A DNA stretch of 64,000 bases from Gnetum montanum (taxonomy: Eukaryota > Streptophyta > Gnetopsida > Gnetales > Gnetaceae): contig MNCI01016577.1 of the NCBI GenBank assembly GCA_015680685.1, positions 108,300 through 172,299 on the forward strand, read 5' to 3'. Of the stretch, positions 48,180-59,050 are shown piece by piece. The position numbers and the translations under genes were made by a program. Numbering within the stretch: position 1 is the first letter of the stretch; each line of letters opens with the position of its first letter. Below the pieces are notes generated by a model. That model made no database searches, was not told where the DNA came from, and saw only the letters and a list, made by a program, of their open reading frames with translations.

Positions 48180-51100
48180 TTATGCATTTCCCCTACTGCC
48201 ACTATCACCGGTATCTTTTAACTCTGAATCCAGCCCCAAAAGGTCGTCCTCCAACAGCCCATCGTTTCTGGGAATTATCCCTCCATGAAAGATTGCCTCT
48301 TCATGAGGCTCTCATTCCAGCATTGGCTCCACAGGAGGACGCCCTTCATCGTTTCATTCCACTTCTGCCTTCACTATTTCCTCTCCCAGCCTTTCAGCCG
48401 GCGTACTTTCTCTACCTTCTTCCGGTACCTAAGCCAAATAACATAAAAAAAATTAGAATAGACAACGCTAGTCAGAAAATTTGCCGGCTAAGTCATGCGT
48501 AAAATTACTCGCGATGGCCCTGCTTCCACAGCAAAGGGAAGCTTGTCCAAGCCGGCCCACAAACGCTGCATGATCTCGTCCTCTGTTAGGTCTGGCCACA
48601 CATCCTCACCCGAAGCTGCCCCAGCTTTCACCTTCCCTTTCTCCACGCTACTCCAGGAGGGTGGATCTGGGAAGAAAGTAGGGATTGTAGTCTGATTCCT
48701 AGGGAAAACCATTACTCTCTCTGCGGATGCAGTTATGGTCACCTGCTCTTCGAACTTCTTGAAAGCTTCGGACGCTCCGATGGTGTCCACAAAAACCTCC
48801 AGGGATCGAGCTTTAACGGCGGAGTCGCGGTAACGTTTTCTATAGGAGCTTTCCCTTTTGTACACATACTTGTGGTCCTTCTCCTTTTGCCCCCATTCCT
48901 GTACGCTCGCGTAGTAGTCCCTCCAGTCCCGGCTTTTCTGAGCTAGGAGCTCAATTTGCATTCTTTGCTCTATTAATGCCCAGTTGGTCTGCACGCTATT
49001 CTTGATGGCTGTCCAATAACAGGAATGATCAATAACAGTGGTACGCCAGTCTTCATCTCCCGTCATTCGAGCCTGTAGGAACTCGTACCGCACCCTTAGG
49101 TCCTCGACTTCCTTGGTCAAGGATTCAATCTTCCCCTTCGACCGTTGCAGCGTTTTCCATAGGTCTTCATTAACATTCCTGCTTTTCCATACAGAGCGTG
49201 TCGAGCGTAACGCACATTTACGCATTTCCTCATAAATGTGGCATGGCACGATTGCCCCATCAGGTGGGGGCTCTGCTGTGTCCAGATCAATGGGCTCCGT
49301 GGGATTCCATCGGAGGTAAGCTCCTGATAGAAAAACAAGCATCAATACAGATGACACATTACCAAGACAACATGATGTAACTTTGTCAACTTACCAGCGC
49401 CAGGTTCAACGCGTTCCAGACGCTCGATCATGTCGCTGACGATGCCTTCCATGAAGGCAAATTTATCGGGGAAGTCTCTCCACATTTTGCTAACAGCAGC
49501 AGACGTTGAGGCATCTTCTTCCCCTATAGCGTAACTTGGTTAGACATTGCCTCCATTAACAGATTTTTCAAAACACGCTAATGCACTCATTACCTCTGCC
49601 TGTGACAGTGGCGATTTCATTAACATCTTCCGTATCTCTTGCCTTTTCATGCACCGGAGTCTGTGCGTCATTGGTTCCAGTAGCTGGGGCCTCCTCACAC
49701 ACCCCAAGCTATACGCGGCTTCCGCTAACAGCTGGGGACGCCTCACGCACTGGAACCTGCACACGGCTCATATTAACAACTGGGGCCTCTTCTTCCAAAA
49801 TTGAGGCCCCCTCCCCATGGCTTAGTACCATCGCCCCTGTCTCAGGGGTCAATTGCCCTGTCCTTTTTGCTGTTTACATCATACATTAGCATATAATTCC
49901 AGATCATCTAAAATAAAACATTGCGTATACAAGCCTTTCACACTTACTAGGCGGAGGTTTAGTTCACTGCACCGTGAGCCCAACAGTATGGCATCCATCG
50001 CCCCCAGGGGCCTTAGCCAGGCGGAGCCTCTTCCGTTGAGTTGCCGGTTCCACAATTTCCTCTGCCAGACGTTTCCCCCGCGAGGCATCGCCAGTGTAGG
50101 TAGGCATGATCCCGCCTACGCTATCGAGACCTCGCGCTCGGGGCACCGTCAAGCCTTTAGTTGTTACGGACAATGACTCCCCGATCCCTTCCGGTGGATC
50201 CTGCCCCCGGGTAGTGCTGAGAATGTGGGCGATCCAGGGTCTGGATAGCTGGTCTTGGTCTTGCTGTACCCAGACCCCATTCCTCTGAACGACCAGAAAC
50301 TCAGCAAACCACCAGAGGCAAGCTATGAAAAAGACGTAATGCACATTGAAACGGGACTCAAGCTTCTCCCGAAGCTTGATCATTTCATTGCGCAGTCCCT
50401 TAGCAAGATGGCTTGCCCAATCAAACCAGGCTCCCTCTTCCAGGACCTCTCGCATGATGCGGGTCTGTTCTACCGAAAAGAACTTCGCCTGCGAGAGGGT
50501 TTTGGGGAAGGTCCGAGCTCGAAACAGGGGATAAAGTGTTTTGGCGGTCCCCATCTCAAATTTTTCATAAGGAAACCCCTTGGCCTCCTTAGGAATCCTC
50601 GCCCACTCCCTCAAAAATTCCTCGACTCTAACGCTCCTCTTGGTCTTCACTTTTACGGGAAGGCCATTCGAAGGGACGCCAAACAGGTCCGAGAAGAACT
50701 GAGCATCAATATTGAAGTTTACGCGCATGTTACGCACGCCTGTGCTAAAATGATCCACCTTCTCGCTGAAGGAGTTGACCAGGCCTATCATTTCGCTGGC
50801 AGGGACATTAGGGGTCGCAGCCAAAAACAGGTGCATCAGCCCTGCGGCCTGGATCTTGCTGGTCACTGCGACTGGGGTCGCCGAATGGCCGAGCCAACGC
50901 TGCGCCTCCTTGATATCCCCATAACGAAAGAGGACATCCCTCGCCTCGCGGCCAGAAATTGTAAGGGTAATCTCCTGGGATTCCTTGATTGAAAGGCATA
51001 AAACGCAAGACAAACAGAAACGCTATTACATGGCGTCCGTAACTCACTACACACATAACGTTAGAACACGCAGTGGCCTAACTGGGGCCAAACGGCAATG

Positions 51101-52311
51101 GAAATGGCGGGAGTTTCCTCTGCACATCCTCGACGGTGAGGGGCGGATCCAGGGTCCAGTCCTCGTGCACCCATCCGAGTTCCTGACAATTCTTAAAATG
51201 GCGCTCGTAGCTTGTGTGATACTCACGCATCTCATGGTCAATTTGCCCGATAAAACCGGCACGCACGTTGTTGGTCGCGGTAAACGCCGATATTGCCGTT
51301 TCGGCCCAGGCCAACGTATCGCCATCGCCAATTAGCTGGTTGTCATGTATAAAAAACCTATACCATACAACGTAAGCTTCTTTTACATTTTGCACATAGA
51401 CTTATCCTGCATTGCAAAAAAACAACAAAACAAAAAAGTAGACATCAATACAGTTAACCAAATCTGCTTACCCGCCTGCATAGTACACCGTGCCTTGTGG
51501 GTTCTAGAAGTATGTCGACACATGACGAGCCACAAACAACGTGTTATACACATGATAACAGTTGAAACGGGCCATGTCCCAGATCTAGTGTAAGCTCCGC
51601 AGACTGTGGGCGCTGAGCACTTGGTCCTTGGGATAACCCATCTCGATGGCTCCGTCTGTCAGGTAAGCCAGAATCCCCTGCGCCGACCCTGCTAATAGGT
51701 GTTCCAAAATGGCACCGGCAACATCGCTGATCACATTAGACCAGATAATGATGCTGAAGTTGCGTAGTAAAAACTGTAGAAACTCCAGTGCCCCCTTTCG
51801 GAACCAGATGGCCTTCCCCTGCACTCGTGTGTGAGGGGGAGGGACATTGGGGACGATTGGGTTCAACCAGCACAAAACCCCAATGAGGTCTAGTACAATT
51901 AGGATGGGCTTTAGCGCAATGCTGTGTAAAAAAAAACAAAAGCCAAAGCGTATATCAACACCTACATTTGCATTTGCACGACTAACATGAAAAACTCGTA
52001 AAACGCACCCAGGCCGAAATCGCCCAATTCCTTGCGACAACGCAAGGTTTGTCCCTGACAACGACGATAAACGCAACCCTTTCAAACCCTCACATAGACC
52101 CGAGGTTCATAACTCAAAATCAACATGCACGCAAACGAAAATACACCACAAAAAGCAGCCATAGAAACGAAAGTATGTAAGGAACGACTAACCGGTTCAA
52201 CGGCGCGGGCTCTCGAATATCGATCAACGCCTGCGAAACACGGTCCAGAGTTGCTTGCATTTCGTCGATTTTGGCCAGTTTCATGTTCTTCTTCTTCGTC
52301 TTCGGTGCCAT
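48180..52311 (-). pseudogene. Eight-exon antisense gene inside E3, FCP1/HAD-like plus coiled coil
   Basis: Exons (minus strand): 52311-52193, 51921-51472, 51357-51048, 50983-49948, 49869-49594, 49523-49395, 49323-48509, 48428-48180. Every intron is GT-AG and the phases join across all seven, giving 1,127 codons, or 1,069 if translation ends at the TGA at 48354. Residues 1-39 are Lys-rich. About 40-250 resembles the FCP1/NIF-type HAD phosphatase fold (ILIVLDLIGVL, LEFLQFLLRNFSIIIWSN, then YNTLFVARHV). Asp51 is kept but the second catalytic Asp position is Ile53, and the usual DD near the end is lost, so activity is unlikely. About 294-638 is an unrecognised domain (NFNIDAQFFSDLFGVPSNG). About 639-770 is acidic and repetitive. 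About 774-1045 is a coiled coil. In-frame stops at 51585, 51504, 51078, 49964 and 49709 (plus 48354 and 48312) are TAG or TGA. Host capture or an inherited accessory frame are both possible. Confidence 0.72.
51472..51921 (-). other. Exon 2 of the antisense gene: degenerate FCP1-like HAD core
   Basis: The acceptor is a T-run ending ACACAG at 51922; the donor is GGGTAAGC at 51471. Hydrophobic beta strand plus Asp (LIVLDLIGVL) opens the exon, followed by the helix-strand pattern of HAD motif II (RKGALEFLQF, IIIWSN). The family's DxDxT is here D-L-I-G-V. Two in-frame TAG codons (51585, 51504) break it. Assignment rests on pattern recognition only. Confidence 0.55.
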
Positions 52312-52713
52312 TGCGATGGTTTCAGAATTTCTTCACAGCCTAATGCTTTTGCAAGATCCCATGCCCTAACTCTCTTCTCTTCCTTTTCTCAGCGACAATT
52401 GCAAATTCAAATTCATGATAGCCAACAACCAATTCTCATCGAAAAACCATCTACTTATACATGAGGATCACCGACTTGATATCAGAATTAAGCGGAACTT
52501 TCCTGAAACGGAATCCGCAAATCTAGATATTAATGCGGCCGATATCGCACGTGCCACTGTCCGAAATGACGTTAAACTACCACATCTTATCGCCTCGTAA
52601 CCGGGTTACATTGATTACAGCTTGTCTATAATATTCAAAATTCATTCAGCCTTCCACGTTTGGCGACATCATGTCACTTGTCTCCTAACCATTTACGCAC
52701 TTGCCGATTTTGC

Positions 52714-52715
52714 AG
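52714..52715 (+). other. Candidate 3' splice site before pol
   Basis: GATTTTGCAG followed by GACAG, 12 bases before the first pol ATG (52728). A similar TTTACAG/GATC lies at the equivalent place in E2. An intron between protease and RT is established for Ogre elements, a sister group within Tat. Confidence 0.5.
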
Positions 52716-52727
52716 GACAGACGGAGA

Positions 52728-55700
52728 ATGGACGCTGCAGTTTCAACACCTTTAACTTTGACAGGCCCATACGGGAACTTAGTTAGACAGTTTGACTCCA
52801 CGCTAGTAGACATTAATCTCCCTTTTGAAAGCGTAACCATAGCTGCGTCAGAGATGTCCCTAGAATGGCCAGAACAGTCGACGCGCACGCTAGACCTAGA
52901 GTCTGGAGACATAATCGAGGACCCCCTCAGTGAGGTTCCTATCGTTACGCATAAGGGCGAGACTAAAATGCTCAAAGTCAGTTCTTTGTTAGACGAAAAA
53001 ATGCACAACGCAATAAAATGGATCCTGCAAGACAACATTACTGTATTTGCATGGTCATACGAGGATATGCCTGGGTTAGATCCTAGGTTAATCCAACATA
53101 ACATTATCCTAGACCCACAGGTTAAAGCGGTTAGACAAAAGGCACGCAAAATCAAACCAGAGATCGCGCTAGCAGTGCGTGATGAGATCACCAAGCTATA
53201 TTAGGCTGGTTTCATCCGCGCGGTCGATTACTCAGACTGGGTATCTAACATTGTGGTCGTGCTGAAGAAGACTGGGAGCATACGTATATGCATAGACTTC
53301 CAGGATTTGAACAAGGCCACAATTAAGGATAACTTCCCATTGCCGAGTATCGACCAGCTAGTAGATACAACAGCTGGGCATGCGCTTCTGTCCTTCATGG
53401 ATGGCTTTTCAGGCTATAACCAGATTTGCATTAACCCAGAACACTAGCTGACCACGACGTTCATGACATCCTGGGGCACCTTTTGCTACACCATGATGCA
53501 TTTTGGTCTGAAGAACGCCGGAGCAACGTACCAATGGGCCATGACATACATCTTCAGTGATTACCTCCTAGGAAGGCTGAATGATTACGTGGACGACATA
53601 GCTGTGAAGTCTTTGAAGTCAGAAGATCATTCAGAGGACCTAGATTTAGTCCTTAAAAGATGTTCAACATACGAGCTCCGGATTAACCCAAAGAAATGTG
53701 TATTCGGAGTCAAAACCGGATGCATGCTGGGGTTTGTGGTATCGGAAATCGGCATACGAGTTGACCCTGATAAGGTTAAAGCCATTGTCGAGTTAAGACC
53801 TCCCACAGACCTCAAGCAATTACGCGGGTTGCAGGGACGCTTACAGTTTATACGCCGGTTCATTTCGAGGTTGACCGACAAGTTACACCCTATGCAACAC
53901 TTGCTAAAAAAGGGGGTTAATTTCGAATGGACCGACAATTGCCAGCGTGCGTTTGACAGTTTAAAACAAGAACTGCAACATTTGCCGAAGGTTTTCCCGC
54001 CACAAAGGGATTTGCCTTTTTTCATCTATCTCGCAACTTCGGACGTAGCAATAGCAGTGTTTCTTTATCAAAAAAGGGATGATGGGTCAGAAATGCCCAT
54101 CTACTACTTAAGCCACGCTCTATGTGCGTACGAGACGAGATACAACGACATCGAGTGTAATTGCTTAGCATTAGTTTTTACGCTTAAGAAATGTAGACAT
54201 TATCTGTTTCGTAGTCAAGTTAACGTCATCCGTAAGAACAATATCCTTAGAGCCATTACGCTCAGCTTACACGAGAGTAGTAAAATAGCTCGCTGGAAGG
54301 CTATCACGGTAGAATTCGATTTGCACTATATTGGCCAATCATCCACGAAAGGCCAAGCGATAGCTGACCAGTTGACAACTTCACCGATTAACAATCACGC
54401 AACCATAGAGCCAGAATTTTCAGACGAATATGTACATAGTCTAAGCCCTGTCTCGATAGGCCTCGAAGCAATGTTGTACTTCGATGGAGCTTCAATTGCC
54501 AGAGGCGGTAGTGCTGCCACCGTTCTTACGCTATCGCCTGAGGATGTGCGTCTACACGCTTATCAATTGACCTTCCCTTGTACAAACAATGTGGTAGAGT
54601 ACGAGGGGCTCCTCAGGGGGTTACTAACTGCAGGTGAACTCGATGTGCAATACCTGGCAGTTAGGGGTGATTCGATGCTTGTCATAAATCAAATCACTGG
54701 AGTCTACGCCTGCAAGGCTGTACATTTGTAGCCCTACTGCGATCAGGCTAAGGATCTTCTGAGGCGATTTATGACCTTCGACGCCCAACACATCCCACGG
54801 ACTGACAACACGCTGGCCGACGCACTGGCCACTTTAGCTTTACATGTGCCTTCACACCTGCTTAACACCTGCCCTGCATTGATTACAGACTGCGTAGACC
54901 TTGTCATTCATACGGCGCAAATCTCCTCTCTTATCGAGGAAAGCACGCTTGAATGGTAGGATAACATCAAAACTTATCTTTTGCAAGGTGAGTTGCAATC
55001 TACATTAACACGCACACAGAAAGACACAATCCGTAAGCGGGCTAGGCAATATGTCATCCTTGGAAACAGCACTCTCTGTAGGCGCTCCTTGGATGGCATG
55101 TTGCTTACCTGCGTTGACAAAGACCAAGTGCAACACATAGTCGACGACGTTCACGAGGGACTGTGTGGCGGCCACGTAGCACCAAGGGCTATGGTCCTGA
55201 AAATCCGACGCTTAGGATACTACTGGCCACACATGGAACGAGACTGCCTGACAAAGGTCAAAACCTGTGACACGTGCCAACGTCACGCAAACCTCATCTA
55301 CGTGTCATCCACAGAATTGCATACGACACAGATAACATGGCCATTTCAGCGATGGGGACTGGACTTCATAGGACCCATCACGCCAAAATCTTTTGCAGGT
55401 CATAGCTTCATCATTACCACTACTGAGTACTTTACGAAGTGGGTAGAAGCTGTCCCCCTACGGAAAATCACATCCCAACAGGTTTGCCATTTTATCTTGG
55501 ACAACATAGTAACCATATTTGGTCTCCCAATGACTATTGTGACCGACAATGGGCCAAAGTTTTGTAGCACGGATACCAAATCCTTCTGTGACAACCTAGG
55601 CATCAAACAGTCTTTTTCTTCTCCCTATTACCCGCAGGCGAATGGTCAAGCTGAAGCATCAAACAAAATAGTCATCAATCTGCTGAAGAAAATGCTCGAC

Positions 55701-56195
55701 GGCAACAAAAGGCGGTGGCACGAACAGCTCCTCTATGTGCTATGGGCGTATCGTACTACAAGTAGGACAGCTACAGGTAGTACGCCCTATAGCCTAGTTT
55801 ACGGATCTGAAGCAGTGCTACCTCTTAAATTGCAAATCCCTTCTCTGAGAATGGTCCTCTCCACCATTATAAATGAGGCTCAACACACCGAGGCTCAGGT
55901 AATGGATTTGGATTCAATGGAAGAGAAGCGGATTCAGGCTCTTGATACGATTGAAAAATATCAGGACAAACAGCACCAGAAACATCGCCACAACCTTCAA
56001 CAGTGCCTGATCAAGAAAGGAGATCTTGTTTTCAAGGCTGTGCGTGAACCAGTGGGCAAGTTCTCTGCAAACTGGGAAGGCCCTTTCTTGGTGATCGACG
56101 CATATGGCAACGGAGCATTCAAATTAGCAGATGTCAATGACAACGAACTAGCAAACCCTGTAAATCATGTATACTTGAAGTGGTATTTCATCTAG
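52728..56195 (+). pseudogene. E3 pol: RT, RNase H, archaeal-type RNase H, integrase; four premature TAG
   Basis: A single frame of 1,155 codons with no frameshift. RT: DLNKATIKDNFPLPSI, LLSFMDGFSGYNQI, catalytic YVDD (residue ~287). RNase H: WTDNCQRAFDSLKQ, YLATSD. Second, archaeal-type RNase H: YFDGAS (~584), NNVVEYEGLL, GDSMLVINQ, NTLADALATLA, with its acidic residues present. Integrase: HEGLCGGH…CDTCQRH zinc finger, catalytic Asp879, Asp940 (TDNGPKF) and Glu976 (QAEASNK) with exact D-35-E spacing, and the tail module ANWEGPFLV. Stops at 53202, 53445, 54729 and 54957 are all TAG, at places where CAG (Gln) is expected. The first Met follows a candidate splice acceptor, so pol may be expressed by splicing from gag-protease. 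Confidence 0.94.
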
Positions 56196-56640
56196 CAGCC
56201 TCTACGGTGTCGATAGTAGGTATGACAGTACTCATCCTCTACGACGTAAAACTGGCAGTGATCGTCCACTACAACGTAAAACTGGCATGCCTTGCACGCG
56301 TCCGCCACGACGTAAAACTGGCAGTGTTGTACAGGTCCACCAAGATGAGAAATTGGCATCTTTTGCACGCGTCCGCCACGACGCTAAACTGGCACAGGTA
56401 AATAGTCGTCTACTGGGACGTAAAACCAACACAGATCTATCCCTGAGTCATGACATACAACTGACATCCACAGCACGGTCTACTGAGACTATAAACCAGC
56501 TTTACCACTGTCCGCTATGACGTAAAACTAGCGCCTCTCGGTCTGCCCGGACTTTAAACTAGGACCATGGTCTGCTGAGACTTAAAACCAGTAATACCAG
56601 TCTACCAAGACTTAAAACTGGGGTGTACAAATCTCTGCCA
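56195..56640 (+). repeat. Post-integrase repeat block of E3
   Basis: About eleven imperfect units of CCGCCACGACGTAAAACTGGC (one base dropped or changed in most), spaced 25-60 bp, starting at the pol stop. The word resembles the post-protease word (CCGCGACGGCCTTAAACTAG). Equivalent blocks follow integrase in E1 and remain in E2. Confidence 0.82.
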
Positions 56641-57240
56641 TGTCCAAGCGAGCGTGATTATTCTTGTACAGCTGCACAACAGACGAGGTGGGATACTGGA
56701 ACAGTCCCAGTGTCGCCACCCTACTGGCATCCTACTGATTCCTCGGATAAGAAAAGAGGCATCTTACTGATCCCTCGGAGATGCTGCCACCGCACCCGCC
56801 ATAGTGGTGGTACCTCTGGGAGTTTAGCCTCGCCAGTCGGAGCCCCGACGAAATCCTGGACGGTTACAGCCCCGAGAATCTCCGCCAATCATCGCTATCG
56901 GACGCCGGCCTCTCAGAGTCATCTGGCCAGTTCTTGGTGCAGCCAGTTAGCTACACTGTGTCTGATACCTTTTTGGCGAAGATATGCAGTGCTGAATCAT
57001 CAGGATTGGAGGTTCCGTCCGCATGCCCCGGCTCCTTCTTTACAGCTCATTTATCTAACATCAGACAGCGTTGGTTTCAAGAAAATCTTGCCTTCGGTTC
57101 ATGAGCAATGGTGTCCTCTGTTTTCTTTTGTGGTTGCAGGTTACTTGCCTTGGAAAATGTCATCCAAAGGTGCGTTCCATCTGAGCGGTGAAGTACAACA
57201 GCGTGTTGAAATGGCTGCTCAGGTTTACCTGACCACTTAG
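56623..57240 (+). CDS. Hypothetical 205-codon frame in E3 3' region
   Basis: The longest open frame between pol and the polypurine tract. I do not recognise it. The product is Ser/Pro/Arg-rich in its first 100 residues, with few hydrophobic segments, and becomes more ordered at the end (MSSKGAFHLSGEVQQRVEM). It overlaps the last units of the repeat block and has no obvious start context. Tat elements can carry extra frames in this position, but coding potential here is unproven. Confidence 0.25.
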   Translation: MYKSLPCPSERDYSCTAAQQTRWDTGTVPVSPPYWHPTDSSDKKRGILLIPRRCCHRTRHSGGTSGSLASPVGAPTKSWTVTAPRISANHRYRTPASQSHLASSWCSQLATLCLIPFWRRYAVLNHQDWRFRPHAPAPSLQLIYLTSDSVGFKKILPSVHEQWCPLFSFVVAGYLPWKMSSKGAFHLSGEVQQRVEMAAQVYLTT

Positions 57241-57697
57241 CTCTGCACGTCTACACCTCGCACAATCTTACCCTTAACTCTTGTTTTCCTCCATCCCCAC
57301 CACCCAGTTTCCATACGTAGAACTTACATACGCCAGTATTCATTTTTCCGCATTCACACTAGCAGAGACATCGTAGAAAGTGATGAGCAACGCTCCTTTT
57401 GCATGCATTCCTACTATAACCGGTAACAGAAAAACCTCAGGCTGATGCGCTACGCTCGTCTGAAAGCATTCCTGTTGACCGCGTATTTCATACCCCTACC
57501 ATCCATAACGCATTTTGCATCTTCTCCGGACCTGTTTCCGGCTATACCCCTCTATCTCCCATACTTGCCAGTCTTGCTCTTCCATGTTGACAGGGCAACA
57601 CTTGAGTAGCCATGGATGAACGCTGTTCTTGCTTCTACCAATTCGGTGTTTCGCATTCTTTGTCGACGTCTTTCGGGAAAGCCCTCCAACCGTCAAC
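57241..57697 (+). other. E3 3' untranslated region
   Basis: No gene or repeat recognised. It leads into the polypurine tract. Confidence 0.5.
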
Positions 57698-57710
57698 AAA
57701 GAGGGGCCAT
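57698..57710 (+). other. E3 polypurine tract
   Basis: AAAGAGGGGCCAT directly before the 3' LTR start TGAAACACCG; conserved in E2 and, decayed, in E1 and E4. Confidence 0.9.
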
Positions 57711-59050
57711 TGAAACACCGTGAAAATTATGAGTCGGCCTCAGGCAAAGATTCACAATTCAAGCGAGAGCACACATTAGCTTTGTTCCAGGACAAGTTTA
57801 TGCTCTATTACACACGGTAGCGTAATGAGTGTAATAAGCTCCATAGTCAAAGGCAGAGTCTAGAGAAGCGCAACAGTTTGACGCTTTTTCTCGTGGCGCA
57901 TGAGTAATTTGTCTTTACGCTCGTTACGCGGCGGTGCGTACCATTGCATATGTTATCATTCAAGCTGTACATTGTTTACGCTTCATTACGCACAGCTGCG
58001 TAGTGAGCGTAACTTGTACATTGTTTACGCTTCATTACGCGTTGCTGCGTAGTGAGCGTAAGATTGCACATTATTTACGCTTTATTAAGCACAGTTGCGT
58101 AGTTAGCATAAAACAATTTTGAGCTTATTCTTTTTACACCAGATTACGCTCATACACGCAACGCAACGCGAATGAGCGTAATATAGCCTGAGCAATTAAA
58201 GCGCGCTCAGCATGTACTTGCTCTTCACACGCACAACACACAAACAAGCGTGTTGTGCGTAGTCACAGTCTGACTTAAAATGATCATGCCGACAGGACCC
58301 GCAACATCCGGGATCCACGTCATCAGGGTTGCGCCTTTTCCGTGGAGCGTCGTGGCCTATAAATACCTCAGTTGACAAAGTTACAAAGGTTGGAAAATCA
58401 GAGAAGCAAAAAGAATATTTTTGAGCACCAGAGCACTTAGCACTTTGGAGCAGAGATACAGAGAATAGCGCTTTGGCAATCGTGGACATCATCACCTTAC
58501 AGCTGAAGCAGAGTACAGTTCGCTTTGAGCACCGGTGACAAGAGTAATCTTTCTGTTGAAAAGACTCTATTAATTAGAAACAGTTGATTGGTAGACATCA
58601 AAGCTTGGCCTGCCTTGCATCTCAGCTTTAGCCCACGAGGTAGATCGGACTTCTGTTTAGACCGTTTGCTCGTTGTTTTGTGCTTGTTTCACATCCTGTA
58701 ATCGGGGTTTCCCCAGTGTAATTTCTCATACGAAATATACATTTGTAAGTCAAAGCGTAGATCTTGAAGCTTCGAGCTTCTCTTATGTCAACCTCCTTTC
58801 ATCGTGTTTAGCATTATCACCGTTGCAATCGTTTTCCCCTTGCTTTACGGTCCCTCGAATCAGATTGCTTTCTTTTACGCACTTTGCATTGTTTTACTGA
58901 CCCGTAAGTCCCTGTCTGATCGACAAGACCGTTCAGGGCGCCATGGATTCACTTTCTCCAGCATAGCCCTCGCGTGGATCTGTGGCTAAAACTTTGTATG
59001 CCGGAGATTTGGTCGGTATTTTCCAGCTGCCGACGTTTTCCGTCGTTACA
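57711..59050 (+). repeat. E3 3' LTR
   Basis: Exactly 1,340 bp, as the 5' copy. TATA box at 58358-58365. The part after about 58200 is more conserved between the copies than the TTACGC-rich first part, where differences are mainly CG/TG/CA. Confidence 0.95.

Larger units (their letters stand above)
41927..59050 (+). mobile_element. E3: full-length 17.1-kb Tat/Ogre-type element with antisense gene
   Basis: Two LTRs of 1,340 bp each, a perfect 5-bp duplication, PBS, gag-protease, a 5.4-kb interval holding an eight-exon gene on the other strand, pol (RT, RNase H, archaeal-type RNase H, integrase), a short-repeat block, a 3' region and a polypurine tract. Two adjacent RNase H domains place it in the Tat branch of Ty3/gypsy. 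Coding frames are intact in length and phase but carry premature stops, nearly all TAG. The first ~165 bp of the two LTRs differ at 12 positions, 11 of them transitions, so the insertion is not recent. Confidence 0.95.

Noticed and set aside
50255-50992. Long plus-strand open frame (245 codons)
   Set aside because: It lies opposite exon 4 of the antisense gene, which has better composition, splice sites and phase; the plus frame is its shadow.
41927-59050. Endogenous pararetrovirus or retrovirus
   Set aside because: LTRs, PBS, target duplication, integrase and gag-RT-RNase H-integrase order show an LTR retrotransposon. No movement protein or envelope-like gene was seen; the extra antisense gene has no membrane segments typical of an envelope.
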